Assembly: GCA_904063045.1 (NCBI GenBank)
Contig: CAJFCJ010000065.1
Location: forward strand, 63,457-92,824
DNA from: Dimorphilus gyrociliatus
Lineage: Eukaryota > Annelida > Polychaeta > Dinophilidae
Length of the DNA: 29,368 bases
Reading direction: 5' to 3'
The notes below the pieces were generated by a model. That model did not search any database. It worked only from the letters and a program-made list of their open reading frames with translations, and was not told the DNA's origin. The first letter of the stretch is position 1. Each line of letters begins with the position of its first letter. Positions 18,746 to 27,857 of this stretch are shown here, piece by piece. The translations under genes were made by a program, and so were the position numbers.

Positions 18746-21700
18746 CTAACACGAATAGGACTCATAAGCATACACCACAGTCGATTTGTAATATTCATAC
18801 CTTTCAATAAAATCTTCATTACCTTCCAGCTTAATGGATTGAAGTTTTGGACATTTATTAATCAGCTTGTTAAAGTTACAACAAGTATTATTCTTTAAAT
18901 TGCAGTATTCTAAATTGATCTCCTCCAAACAGAGAGATGACTTGCAAAGATTTTCAAAAACTTCCATAATTACATCTCCCATATTTTCATTTAAACTTAA
19001 ATCAATTGTTTTAATGTGTGGACATATATATAAAAGATCTGCAAGATCTTCACAGTCTTTTTCTCCTAATTTACTATTAGAAAATGCAATTTCATTTAAA
19101 TAACAACTTGAACTTTTAAGTCCATTGCATAATTCTCTAAAATTATATGATATGTTTGGATTATTTGAAAAATTTACAGATTTAATATAACTAGAAGAAT
19201 TCAGAAGATTTCCAATAATTTCATATATTCTTAAATCAAGATTGCAATTACTGAGATTGACACCAATTAGACTATCTTTACATTCCCAAAAATATTGAAG
19301 AATTTTTACAAGTCCAGGTATATTTTGGAATGTTTTACCAAGATGTTCTGTTGATATTTTATATGAATTTAATATAATATTTCCAATATTTTGTGACATA
19401 TCATTATTCCTTGTATTGATTTCACAAATTAATGTCATTTCTTCATCATTGATTGTCCCTTTAAAAACAAAACATATCAAATCATCTATTGAATTTCCAT
19501 GCAAATGAATAATTGGAATATGGTGAAATTTTTTCAACATATTTTTAACATTTGACCAAAAGTTATTATCCGTACCACAAAATCTAATGTCAATCTCTTT
19601 CAGTGAATTTTCAAATAGAGTACAAACCTCCGCTGAAATTCTATTTTCACTTAGGCAGATACTTTCAAGTTTTGTACACTTTTTCAATAATTTGCCAATA
19701 AATTTTAAATGACTATCATCTAATTGACAGTTTTTAAAACTCAATTTCTTTAAAGTAGCAGAAGATTTTTCCAATTCTTTGAATATATTGTTTACTTCAT
19801 CTCTCAAATTGGAAGATAATATTACCGTTTCAAGTTTACAACATTTACTCAACAGTTGCGCTAAACCGTTTTCAGATTCATCAACGACAGGACAAAGTGA
19901 AAAATCAATATTTTTTAACTTATTGGCTGATCTCTCCAATCCTTTAAAAATATTTCTTAATGAGCTTCCAATAACACAACTTAGATCTATTGTTTCAATT
20001 TTTGAACAATTCATCAACAGTTCACTAATGTTTTCAACTTTTTTGTCATTAACGTTACATGAACTGAAATTTAAAATTTTCAAATTTTTTGATGATTTTC
20101 TCAAACCTTTAATAATTTTTGAAAAGCAATCATCTGATAAAGAAGCATTGCCTGAAAGATCAATTTCTTCAATGTTGGCGCATTTCTCTAAAAACTTTCC
20201 TAAATTAGTATAATGACTGGTGTCTTCATGTTGAGAACTCAATTTTAAAACTTTTAAAGTAGACACGGAATTCTGTAAACTATCCCAAATACTTGTAATC
20301 TGATTGCTTAATTCATTATCCTTAAATGAGAATGATTGAATTTTACACTTTTTCAAAAAATTACAAACTTTATTAAATGATCTATGATTCCAGTCTCCTT
20401 GTGAAATATGAATTCTTTCAATATTGTCACGTGACATTTCCAGAGCACTGCAAACTCTGGATAGCATATTTTCATCATTTGCTTTAATTAATTCTACTGA
20501 TTTTATTCTTGTATGTTGTCGTACAACAATTGCCAAATCCTTTAATACATTGAGATTAAGAGAAAGTTCACTTAATCTAATCTCTTTTATTGTATTTGAT
20601 GATATAGTCATCTGTTCAGTTATATTTAACAATAAATCTTTTATAGGTATGGTTGCCTTCAAATTCAAAAAATCAATTAATTTTAGCCTATTTGGACATT
20701 TGATTAACAAGCTTAATAGAGGAATCCACGATTTAACGGCAGTTTTGCCTTCACTCAAATAAAGTAACTTTAATGAATTAGATGAATTTTTAAGGCCATC
20801 ACAAATATTTAATATATCTTTCTTTTTATAGAAAATATTTTGAATATAAATAAATTCAATATTTGAACAAAATTTTAAGAATTTTCCAATATTTTTATAG
20901 CAATTTGAATTTAGAGCGCATTTTGTAAAATCTAAATTTTTCAAAGTATTACAAGAATTTTGCAAACCTTGACAAATTTTAAAGAAATCATCCTCTGGCA
21001 CATCATATACAATTATTGGAAATGTTACCATTTGAAGTTTTGAGCAATTGTTTAATAATTCCTCAAATTGTTTAAGCATTTCCCTATTCATTCCGCATAC
21101 AATATTTAATTCTTTTAATTTTTTTGCCAGTACATTAAGTGTAGAAAATATTGACCAAGGTTGAAAGTCTTCAAAACTACCATGTATATTTATACTTTCC
21201 ATATTTTCACATTTTATTAAAAGATTTTCAATACAACGCAAATTTTTTAGTTTGCATTCAAAAAGTAATAAATCAAGTTTTCTTAGCGTCTTTGCAGATA
21301 TTTCCAACGAAGTGCATAATTTAAGCAACTTTTTACTAGAACTTGAATAACAATGGATTGTGATGTTTTCAATACGATTACATTTCTGTAAAAATTTATC
21401 AAAACATCTATGAGTTCTTTCATTCAACGTTTCAAATGTTATAGAAATTGATTTTAAAGAATTCAGGGAATTACTTAGTCCAAGCAAAATATCTAACCAT
21501 TCCGATGTCTTTTGAATGTTTTCTTCTAAATTGAATACTTCAATTTGAAAGCATTTAATCAATAGCTTCCTAATCCATTTACATACACCATTATCAATGC
21601 CAGAACGCCGAAATGTTATTTCTTTTAATTTTTTTGACGAATTGCCTAATCCTCTACAAATATTGGATAATCCATCTTTTAAATTAATATTACCATTAAT

Positions 21701-21922
21701 ACTTATCTTTTCGATTTGAGTACATTCATTTAATAATTTTGAAATAGGAATACTATCTTCGTAATTAAGTTCAGCGTAATTAAAATTAATTTCTTTCAAT
21801 GTTTTTGTTGATTTACTAAGGCCTTTGCAGATGACTGGCCAAATATATTCTGGATATAGCATTGCCTCTTGTTCTGAAATAGACATCATTTTTTTTATCG
21901 AACAATTTATTTGTCGAGTCAT
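18746..21922 (-). CDS. Large leucine-rich-repeat protein, intact single-exon frame
   Basis: An uninterrupted 1058-codon frame from ATG at 21920-21922 to TAG. The protein is almost entirely repeats with a period of ~55-65 residues made of two LRRs: one of the form LLxKCxxIExIxLSxN and one of the form ICxGLxxSSxxLKxLxFxxC. About 15-16 copies of the GLxxSxxxLKxLxF half can be counted, from ICKGLSKSTKTLKEINF near residue 32 to FENLCKSSLCLEEINL near residue 1000. The Asn/Cys-rich consensus resembles ribonuclease-inhibitor-type LRRs, which form curved scaffolds for protein binding. No signal peptide, transmembrane segment, F-box or NACHT part is visible, so a cytoplasmic binding protein is the simplest inference. 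Start choice: first ATG, ~76 bases after a TATA-like run. Two broken relatives lie at 5719-7066 and 11457-13962. Introns are not evident, unlike in the neighbours, so retroposition is possible. Confidence 0.85.
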   Translation of the reverse strand: MTRQINCSIKKMMSISEQEAMLYPEYIWPVICKGLSKSTKTLKEINFNYAELNYEDSIPISKLLNECTQIEKISINGNINLKDGLSNICRGLGNSSKKLKEITFRRSGIDNGVCKWIRKLLIKCFQIEVFNLEENIQKTSEWLDILLGLSNSLNSLKSISITFETLNERTHRCFDKFLQKCNRIENITIHCYSSSSKKLLKLCTSLEISAKTLRKLDLLLFECKLKNLRCIENLLIKCENMESINIHGSFEDFQPWSIFSTLNVLAKKLKELNIVCGMNREMLKQFEELLNNCSKLQMVTFPIIVYDVPEDDFFKICQGLQNSCNTLKNLDFTKCALNSNCYKNIGKFLKFCSNIEFIYIQNIFYKKKDILNICDGLKNSSNSLKLLYLSEGKTAVKSWIPLLSLLIKCPNRLKLIDFLNLKATIPIKDLLLNITEQMTISSNTIKEIRLSELSLNLNVLKDLAIVVRQHTRIKSVELIKANDENMLSRVCSALEMSRDNIERIHISQGDWNHRSFNKVCNFLKKCKIQSFSFKDNELSNQITSIWDSLQNSVSTLKVLKLSSQHEDTSHYTNLGKFLEKCANIEEIDLSGNASLSDDCFSKIIKGLRKSSKNLKILNFSSCNVNDKKVENISELLMNCSKIETIDLSCVIGSSLRNIFKGLERSANKLKNIDFSLCPVVDESENGLAQLLSKCCKLETVILSSNLRDEVNNIFKELEKSSATLKKLSFKNCQLDDSHLKFIGKLLKKCTKLESICLSENRISAEVCTLFENSLKEIDIRFCGTDNNFWSNVKNMLKKFHHIPIIHLHGNSIDDLICFVFKGTINDEEMTLICEINTRNNDMSQNIGNIILNSYKISTEHLGKTFQNIPGLVKILQYFWECKDSLIGVNLSNCNLDLRIYEIIGNLLNSSSYIKSVNFSNNPNISYNFRELCNGLKSSSCYLNEIAFSNSKLGEKDCEDLADLLYICPHIKTIDLSLNENMGDVIMEVFENLCKSSLCLEEINLEYCNLKNNTCCNFNKLINKCPKLQSIKLEGNEDFIERYEYYKSTVVYAYESYSC

Positions 21923-21997
21923 AAAAAGTCAATTTTGTGATCCACTGAAATCTCTGCTAATCTTCTTTATTGTGCTGTTTTTTATGATATATATGGG

Positions 21998-22010
21998 TAT
22001 ATATAAAAAA
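21998..22010 (-). promoter_or_regulatory. TATA-like run upstream of the LRR gene
   Basis: The minus strand reads TTTTTTATATATA, about 76 bases before the ATG at 21922, a spacing similar to that of the other two TATA-ATG pairs in the window. In such AT-rich DNA the motif alone is weak evidence. Confidence 0.35.
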
Positions 22011-22019
22011 GCTTTTTCT

Positions 22020-22384
22020 TCCTGAAAAGCAAATTAAGAGAATGTTTAACATGGGGGAAAAAAATCACAAAAATGTTTCATACTCAACAAAAAAAGAATG
22101 AAAAAGTAAATTAAACTAAACACACCTGATTAAAAAAGGCGGCTCTAACGAAATCTAAAAACAAGTTGAACTTTTTCTTGTTAGGATTCCTTGATCAAGC
22201 ATTCCAAGAGTAGAACTGAGAATATATGGATATAAAACTTTATTGGTTATAAGATAAGATAAAATCTCATAGTTTCAAGTACACTTGTAAAGGTAATGAA
22301 TTATTCATATTTGTTTTGGATTCGGTCAAGAAGGCCTGTATTGCTACTAACTGACTCAGAGATATTCTAAAATATATTAGGAGT
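22020..22384. other. Non-coding stretch
   Basis: Upstream region of the LRR gene. A small hairpin, AACAAG...CTTGTT, lies at 22161-22183. No gene is seen. Confidence 0.4.
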
Positions 22385-22820
22385 TAGACAAAAATCCGAT
22401 CTCACAGCCAACAATTGTAAAAGGAGAAATTTTTTGTCTTCAGATGATCAGTGATAATCTAGACTGGTCTAAAGTACAGACGAGGTTAGATTCTCAATAA
22501 GTGAGCCATATGATTTTCATTTGTGAACCAAAGATGGTGAAAAAGACATTACGGTGACAAAAAATATGGGCAGAGGTGGATTAATGGTCTGGGAGCTCAT
22601 AACATCTGATGGAATATTTGAGATATGGAGGCTAAAGAAAAAACTTAATGCTTACAATTACAGCAAGATAATGCTGGATGACATACTGCAAAGATAACTA
22701 AAAGAGCCTTTCAGGTGAATGGCATCCATCCTCTTGATTGGCCAGCAAGGAGAACACATATCAGCCCAATTGAGAACATGTGGCTTGGAGGATGAGTTAT
22801 GCTGATGAGACAGACTTGTT
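22385..22820 (+). mobile_element. Decayed Tc1/mariner element, right-arm copy
   Basis: Plus-strand pieces match the Tc1 at 4255-5480: a segment around GEIFCLQMISDN...VQTRLDSQ (22415-22497), one with LITSDGIFEIW (22600-22630), one with the second-Asp region (22660-22690, QQDNAG then a stop), and the PARRTHISPIEN block with the catalytic Glu near 22750-22780. It shares with the left-arm copy the unusual AGGAGAACACAT in place of the AAGAGCCCTGACCTC seen at 10167. It has lost both ends, the N-terminal DNA-binding region and the frame. Confidence 0.78.
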
Positions 22821-22829
22821 ACACAGTAA

Positions 22830-23423
22830 TACATGTTGGCTATCTAAAGATTATATTTTATAATCTGTGATATAACAAGTCTTTCATATTTTTGTTATAT
22901 GTGAATTATGAGACAATCAAATTTCACGTTTGTTAAGACTATTTGCTGACGAATTGGAAAGGTTCTATTTGTTTGCGTACTATGGTGAGTTGATAAATGG
23001 CTGGTAAGGACAAATACTGTTCAGACTTAGGAGAAATTCCATCAATTGCAATACAACAAAGTCAAACAGATCAATCATTTTATTGGAAAAAAACCTTATT
23101 TAACAAAATATAGCATTTCTTTTTAGGAAGTTTGAGTAAATCTTATAGTAAAAGCTTTGTAGTTTAGGTGAGAATCATTTAAATAATGCCTTCTTTACTT
23201 CACATAGATTTTATCAAGTTACAAATCTTTTCGTTGATATTTCTTCTATATCAGAAAATATAACAAAAGTTGTACAATATACTGTTTTTAACTGATCATT
23301 AAAGAATAATAATGTTACTCTATTGTGTAGATATAGTTATTGTGATATTAACTACTAATTTAGTTTTTTTATAGGCCAACAACACCCAATAACATCCATT
23401 TATATTTGAATAATATTCCAAAT
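22830..23423. other. Non-coding stretch
   Basis: Between the Tc1 remnant and gene X of the right arm. AT-rich, with no supported gene or repeat. Confidence 0.4.
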
Positions 23424-24626
23424 CTATGCTTCATTTTTAGGCTGTTCATTTTCAGATTGTTCATTTTTTCTTAAAAACATAAAATAAGTTTTTTTAGATT
23501 TAGATTGTTCATCTTCTGAATATTTGAAAACATATAACTTTGTTGGGAAAGAATTATCAATAATCTCAATTATAGATCGATTTTGATAAACTACTGTACC
23601 AATGTGATCATACTCCAAGCTTTCAGAGTCTTTAGATGGTTTTAGTTTAAATTTAGTAGATTTATCTAATTTAGGTGGAGAATTATTTTCATCAAAAACT
23701 TTTTTCACAATTTTATATGGTGATTTTTTATTATTTAGCTCAGGAATACCAAAATAGACAAAGGACTATGTTTCATATTAAAGAATAGTAATTTGACATT
23801 TTCTAATTTCATTTCATTTTTATTTAGGTCAATAGTCAAATTAGTTGGAGGTTCACTATTATCAATTTCCAAATCCAATGTAGATTCAATTTCAAAACCA
23901 ATTGGATAGTGATGACTTTCAGGATGATAGTAAAATACTATGTCACTTTCTTTTATAAAATGTTTTTTTAATTCATCTCCACAAATGAAAAGCCTACAGA
24001 GAAAAAACATTCAATGAGAAAAAAAGGATTCATTTTCTTCTAGTTTAGATTACCTATCATTCCTTGCAGATTGTATAACACTTGTTTTCATTCCATTAAA
24101 TGTAACATTCCGAAGTGTCCTTAATAAGAATTTTAATAATCACCATTAATGTTCTTTAGCAAATTTTCTAAATCTTCTGTTTCTGTATGTATTTGCAAAA
24201 GAAGAAGAAAATGAAAATTGTTTACAATCTGTTATAGAAAAAGGAAACTAAATCTTTGTTTTATTTTATAGAAATATAACAAAACCTCTTTTAAAGTAGA
24301 ATTGTCACTTTTTTCTTTAGAAATTCCTTGAATATTGAATGAGCCTATTCTCAAATTTCTATGCCTATCAATGTACTCTTCACATGAAATTTCTTGATTA
24401 TCTTCCCAAGATCCTCATTCCAGTAGGTTTGTAATTTCAGCTTAATGTGTGAAAGAAAATATAAGGGATTTTAAAAAATTCAATTTTAAATATTTACCTT
24501 GTATTTTCTTTTATCAGGAGTAATTTCATACAAAATATCATTAAACTGTTTATCTTTATCATTCTTTCTATCAGAATAATTATGAAGGAGAATTTTCGCA
24601 GGTATTTTAGATTCAAAGCTTTCCAT
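23424..24626 (-). CDS. Unrecognised multi-exon gene X, right-arm copy
   Basis: Coding blocks on the minus strand are 24626-24498, 24413-24286, 24228-24144, 24119-24054 and 23993-23424, at exactly the same splice positions and lengths as the left-arm copy for the first four. The last block is longer: after ...FFNMKHSPL a one-base frame change near 23760 is needed to enter YFGIPELNNKKSPYKIVKK and then a ~95-codon tail rich in Lys/Glu/Ser, ending QSENEQPKNEA and a stop at 23424. Block 2 carries RIGSFNIQGI and block 3 IVNNFHFLLLLQIHTETEDL, faintly like the start of a DNase I-type fold. The block 1-2 and 3-4 junctions are out of phase here too, so the discrepancy predates the duplication or my exon model is incomplete. 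I recognise no family with confidence. It is the better-preserved copy. Confidence 0.5.
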
Positions 24627-24699
24627 TGTAAATGTTTTTGTATTTCAACCGTCTTTAGTAACAACCATCAATCGATTGGCAGAAAAAAAAATCAATTTA

Positions 24700-25057
24700 T
24701 AAGCTTTATTTACTGCCGCGTATCAGTGAACCTGTAATGATAGGGTAACGCCCATTATATGATTCATCAAAGAATCATGAATTGTTAATGAAACTATTGA
24801 TAATATTGAGTGAAACAAATCAATGAAACACTACATAATATAAACAAAAAAAAAACAGTTTTCAGGTGTTTTCTTAAACTAGATGTTCAAAAACGAAGAT
24901 AAGATATAACATAGCTAGATTAAAATTTATTCACAATAGAAAATGCAGATCATAATGATATCAAGAAAACAAATTACTTAGCTAAAAGTTGAAGTAAAAA
25001 ACAGATTTGAAAAAAAGAAAATGTGATACTCTGAAGTCTGAAAGAAACCTTGTCAAA
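24700..25057. other. Non-coding stretch beyond the right arm
   Basis: Homology to the left arm stops near 24695. No gene, RNA or repeat is supported in this interval. Confidence 0.45.
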
Positions 25058-25220
25058 GGGGGCCGACAGAAAACGTCCCCAAGTGAGATTTTTGAAAGCG
25101 ACATTTCGGATTGAAAAATGGTTAGGAGGGGTAAAGTAGCTTTTGATTTGTAGTTAGGGGTAATCAAAAGGGTTAGAGAGAGACAAGGGCTAGGTTAGGG
25201 TTAGGGGACGTTTTAAACAA
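25058..25220. mobile_element. Older MITE copy of the same family, partly decayed
   Basis: An inverted pair AAAACGTCCCC (25070-25080) and GGGGACGTTTT (25204-25214) brackets ~125 bp with repeated GTTAGGGG/GGTTAGGGTTAGGGG motifs. The left outer end reads GGGGGCCGACAG, resembling other family termini. The right outer end is unclear because a second MITE is inserted next to it. No target-site duplication was found. Confidence 0.5.
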
Positions 25221-25229
25221 TACTACAAA
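25221..25229. repeat. Target-site duplication TACTACAAA (left)
   Basis: A perfect match to 25436-25444, just outside the ends of the 206-bp MITE. Confidence 0.85.
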
Positions 25230-25435
25230 GGATGCTGCACAAAATGTCCCCTATTTTGCAATTTTACCCTAACCCTTACCCAACAGTGGGTAAAGTAATT
25301 TCTACTTTTTTGTCCCTGACCTTCAGTTTGGCCTTGGCATAGACTGAAATCAATGAAATTGAATTTTTCCTAATCCTAAAAAAGCTCCTAACCAGCCCTA
25401 AAATTTACCTTCAGGAGACGTTTTGTCTGGACCCC
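25230..25435. mobile_element. 206-bp MULE-type MITE with perfect 9-bp TSD
   Basis: The left end is GGATGCTGCACAAAATGTCC and the right end, inverted, is GGGGTCCAGACAAAACGTCT, sharing ACAAAA(T/C)GTC(C/T)CCT. Flanking 9-mers TACTACAAA are identical. Just inside the left end are telomere-like runs (TTTTACCCTAACCC, TTACCCA), and near the right end CTCCTAACC, in the same arrangement as the 207-bp MITE at 14179. There is no coding capacity. It lies beside an older relative at 25058. Confidence 0.85.
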
Positions 25436-25444
25436 TACTACAAA
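25436..25444. repeat. Target-site duplication TACTACAAA (right)
   Basis: Partner of 25221-25229. Confidence 0.85.
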
Positions 25445-25679
25445 CCTCAGCCCAGAATTCCCCTATTCTTGAACTTGAGATTAGAAAAGATCCGAATATT
25501 AACACTATTTCAAGTGTTTTTTAATTGATTGAGTAGATTTTGATTATCAATAAATTAATTCAATATCTGTTTTTTATCTTAACTTGAAGATTTGATAATG
25601 AAATAGTTAAACTTGCTTTTTTTTGATAAAAAATGTAATAATAAAGAGAGAATTATCATTTAGACTGGTTTCTTAATTC

Positions 25680-25687
25680 TATATAGG
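25680..25687 (+). promoter_or_regulatory. TATA box of the peritrophin/TSP1/C1q gene
   Basis: TATATAGG in a locally less AT-rich setting (TATATAGGCAGAGG), 59 bases before the ATG at 25739. Confidence 0.5.
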
Positions 25688-25738
25688 CAGAGGCAAAGTT
25701 TTTATTTGTTTATTAAACAGTGAAAAACAGATTCTGTA

Positions 25739-27676
25739 ATGAAAAGTTTTATATTTTCACTTTGTAAGTATTTTAATTCTGTTTTTCTTTTTTGCTTTTT
25801 GTAATTATCTACTCTATTCTATATAGTTTGCATTTTGCAACTGTTTTCATCGTCACTTGGTTTTATATGTCCTGTTGATGATCAGTTTAGACCAATTAAT
25901 GGAGCGTATAGAGATCCAGAGTTCTGTGGTGCCTATTATCAATGTATAAATGGAACTGCTTTTCCTCAGAATTGTCCTCTTGGTCTGTTCTTTAGATTTT
26001 CAACATTGGATTGTAAGATTAGAACTTGCACTGAACCTGAACTTGCGGATTGCCCACCTCTAGGGAATGCAACCATTGAAAACGAACCTTTGGAATGTAA
26101 ATCTGGACAAATAGATTTTAAAACTCCATGCTTCACAAAAACAAATGAGTGCGCTCCAAATTTAAATGCAACAGTTGCTAGTTTAGTAGATTGTAGAATC
26201 TATTACCATTGTCAAAATGGAGTAGCTTGGCCGCAGCAATGTCCTCCTGGATACTTTTTCAATCCTATAGTAAATCCACGAGATTGTACAGTGCAATTAT
26301 GTGTTCCACCCCAAGATGCGAAATGTCCTAGTGACGGAAACTGGTCCGAATGGTCAGCATGGGGCGATTGCGAACCAAGGTGTGGTGGTGAAGGAATTCG
26401 TACTAGAACAAGAGATTGCAATAATCCCCCACCCTCAAATGGTGGTCGTGAATGTTCTGGATTACCAATTGAAATTGAAAATTGTCAAACACCTCCTTGT
26501 CCATCTGGCGAAAAACCATGCTTTATGGTATCACTGCAGTCAACCATTAGTGTATCAGAGGGAAGAATCCAATGGAGTTCTATTGATGTAAATCAAGATA
26601 ATCTCTACAATCCTTTGACCAGTCGTTTGAATATTAAAGAGGCAGGAGTGTATTACTTTGCGATGACTGCAACAATGAGCAGACAAACTGGAGCACATCT
26701 TCGCCTTCAGAATATTGGAAGGGAGATTGATTTGAAAAGAGATAAAAATGAAGATGGTATAGAGCAAATAAGTAGAAGTGGTTTATATTTCCTAAATCCT
26801 TTGTTTAGTCCATACATCAATCAAATGTTACCCACCGCATCCCTACTAGGTAGCAATGCTGGAAAGGATACAAACTGGGTAGGATTTAAATATTCAACAG
26901 ATAATTATATTTTTGTTGGGTCAGATAGTAGTTCTCTGGAACAAAATTATATTCCATTAAATATTCTTGTAAATATGAGAGGCTATTCAATCGGTGCATC
27001 AAATACTGAATTCATAAACTTGGAAGGTGGAAAATATTTTATTCATTTTGGTTGTGGCATTGTGCCAAATGTTAATCTAAGAATCAGCATTTATAGTAAT
27101 AATCATAATACTCCTTATTCAAGGATACAAAGACTTGAAAACCAAATGGCTAGTTCCGATCAACTATCACGTAGTTTCATTAATGCATTACCAGCTAATT
27201 CTAAATTGCAATATAGATTGGATGGAGGCCATAATTCAACAATAGGCCTACCTACATACCTTATGGCATTCAAATTAAATGATAGTCTACCAATTCTCTT
27301 TGTGCATCAAAGTTACAGATATCCATCATCTTGTTCTACTTTTATGCAGTTGATGGCTTTTAATGTTGTAATTGAAGATACAACTAATTCATGGACTATT
27401 AGAACTAGGGAATATAAAGTTCCAGTTACTGGTACATATTACATTGATATTAGTGTGGTTGTCATACTCAGAAACACTGTTGAAGCCTATGTAGAAGTTA
27501 ATAATATTAGAAAATTCAGACTATTGAAATTTGGTAGATCTCATGGAAGATCAGAGCTTATATCAAAAGGTGGATTAATTCAAATGTTTAAGGATGATAT
27601 CTTAACTGTAAGATATAGAGGTTGTATGACAGCTGATGACATGGTTTCATCAATGGTAATCTTTTTACTACCATAG
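25739..27676 (+). CDS. Secreted chitin-binding, TSP1 and C1q-like protein (624 aa)
   Basis: Exon 1 is 25739-25763 (MKSFIFSL plus one base). A 63-bp GT-AG intron follows, then exon 2 runs 25827-27676 to TAG. The join restores MKSFIFSLFCILQLFSSSLG, a clear signal peptide. Domains in order: two peritrophin-A chitin-binding domains (about residues 23-85 and 117-176; CGAYYQCINGTAFPQNCPLG and YYHCQNGVAWPQQCPPGYFF), one TSP1 repeat (about 180-234; WSEWSAWGDC...CGGEGIRTRTRDC), then ~390 residues that look like three consecutive C1q/TNF-like beta-sandwich modules. The clearest sign is IQWSSIDVNQDNLYNPLTSRLNIKEAGVYYF (middle omitted in short: NLYNP...GVYYF). A second GKYFI and a third GTYYIDI follow the same pattern. 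No transmembrane segment is seen. It is probably an extracellular chitin- or glycan-binding protein of a cuticle, gut lining or immune secretion. The frame is clean, and TATA and poly(A) signals fit. Confidence 0.88.
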
Positions 27677-27764
27677 AATGGTTTTTCAAACTAGACTAAT
27701 TCACTTGACTTCCTTTGCTCAAGTTCATATTTTAATAGATTTTTAGATTTGTAACATTTTCTCA

Positions 27765-27770
27765 AATAAA
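27765..27770 (+). terminator. Poly(A) signal AATAAA
   Basis: AATAAA 89 bases after the stop codon of the peritrophin/TSP1/C1q gene, a normal 3' UTR distance. A second AATAAA follows near 27820. Confidence 0.55.
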
Positions 27771-27857
27771 ACTCAACGATTTCTTCATTCCTCTACAATT
27801 CATCTCGAAATCAATCTCAAATAAATCAAACAAGTGAATCAATAGAAAAAGAAATCA

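Noticed and set aside
18867-20762. Plus-strand open frames opposite the LRR gene
   Set aside because: They are antisense shadows of a repeat-rich gene. They have no start context, and their composition mirrors the minus-strand codons.
25049-25057. CTTGTCAAA paired with TACTACAAA as a TSD for a single 378-bp element
   Set aside because: Only the last four bases agree, while TACTACAAA at 25221 gives a perfect 9-bp match for a smaller element.
26212-26767. Alternative frames inside the 624-residue secreted protein gene
   Set aside because: They overlap a frame with clear domains on the plus strand and show no independent features.
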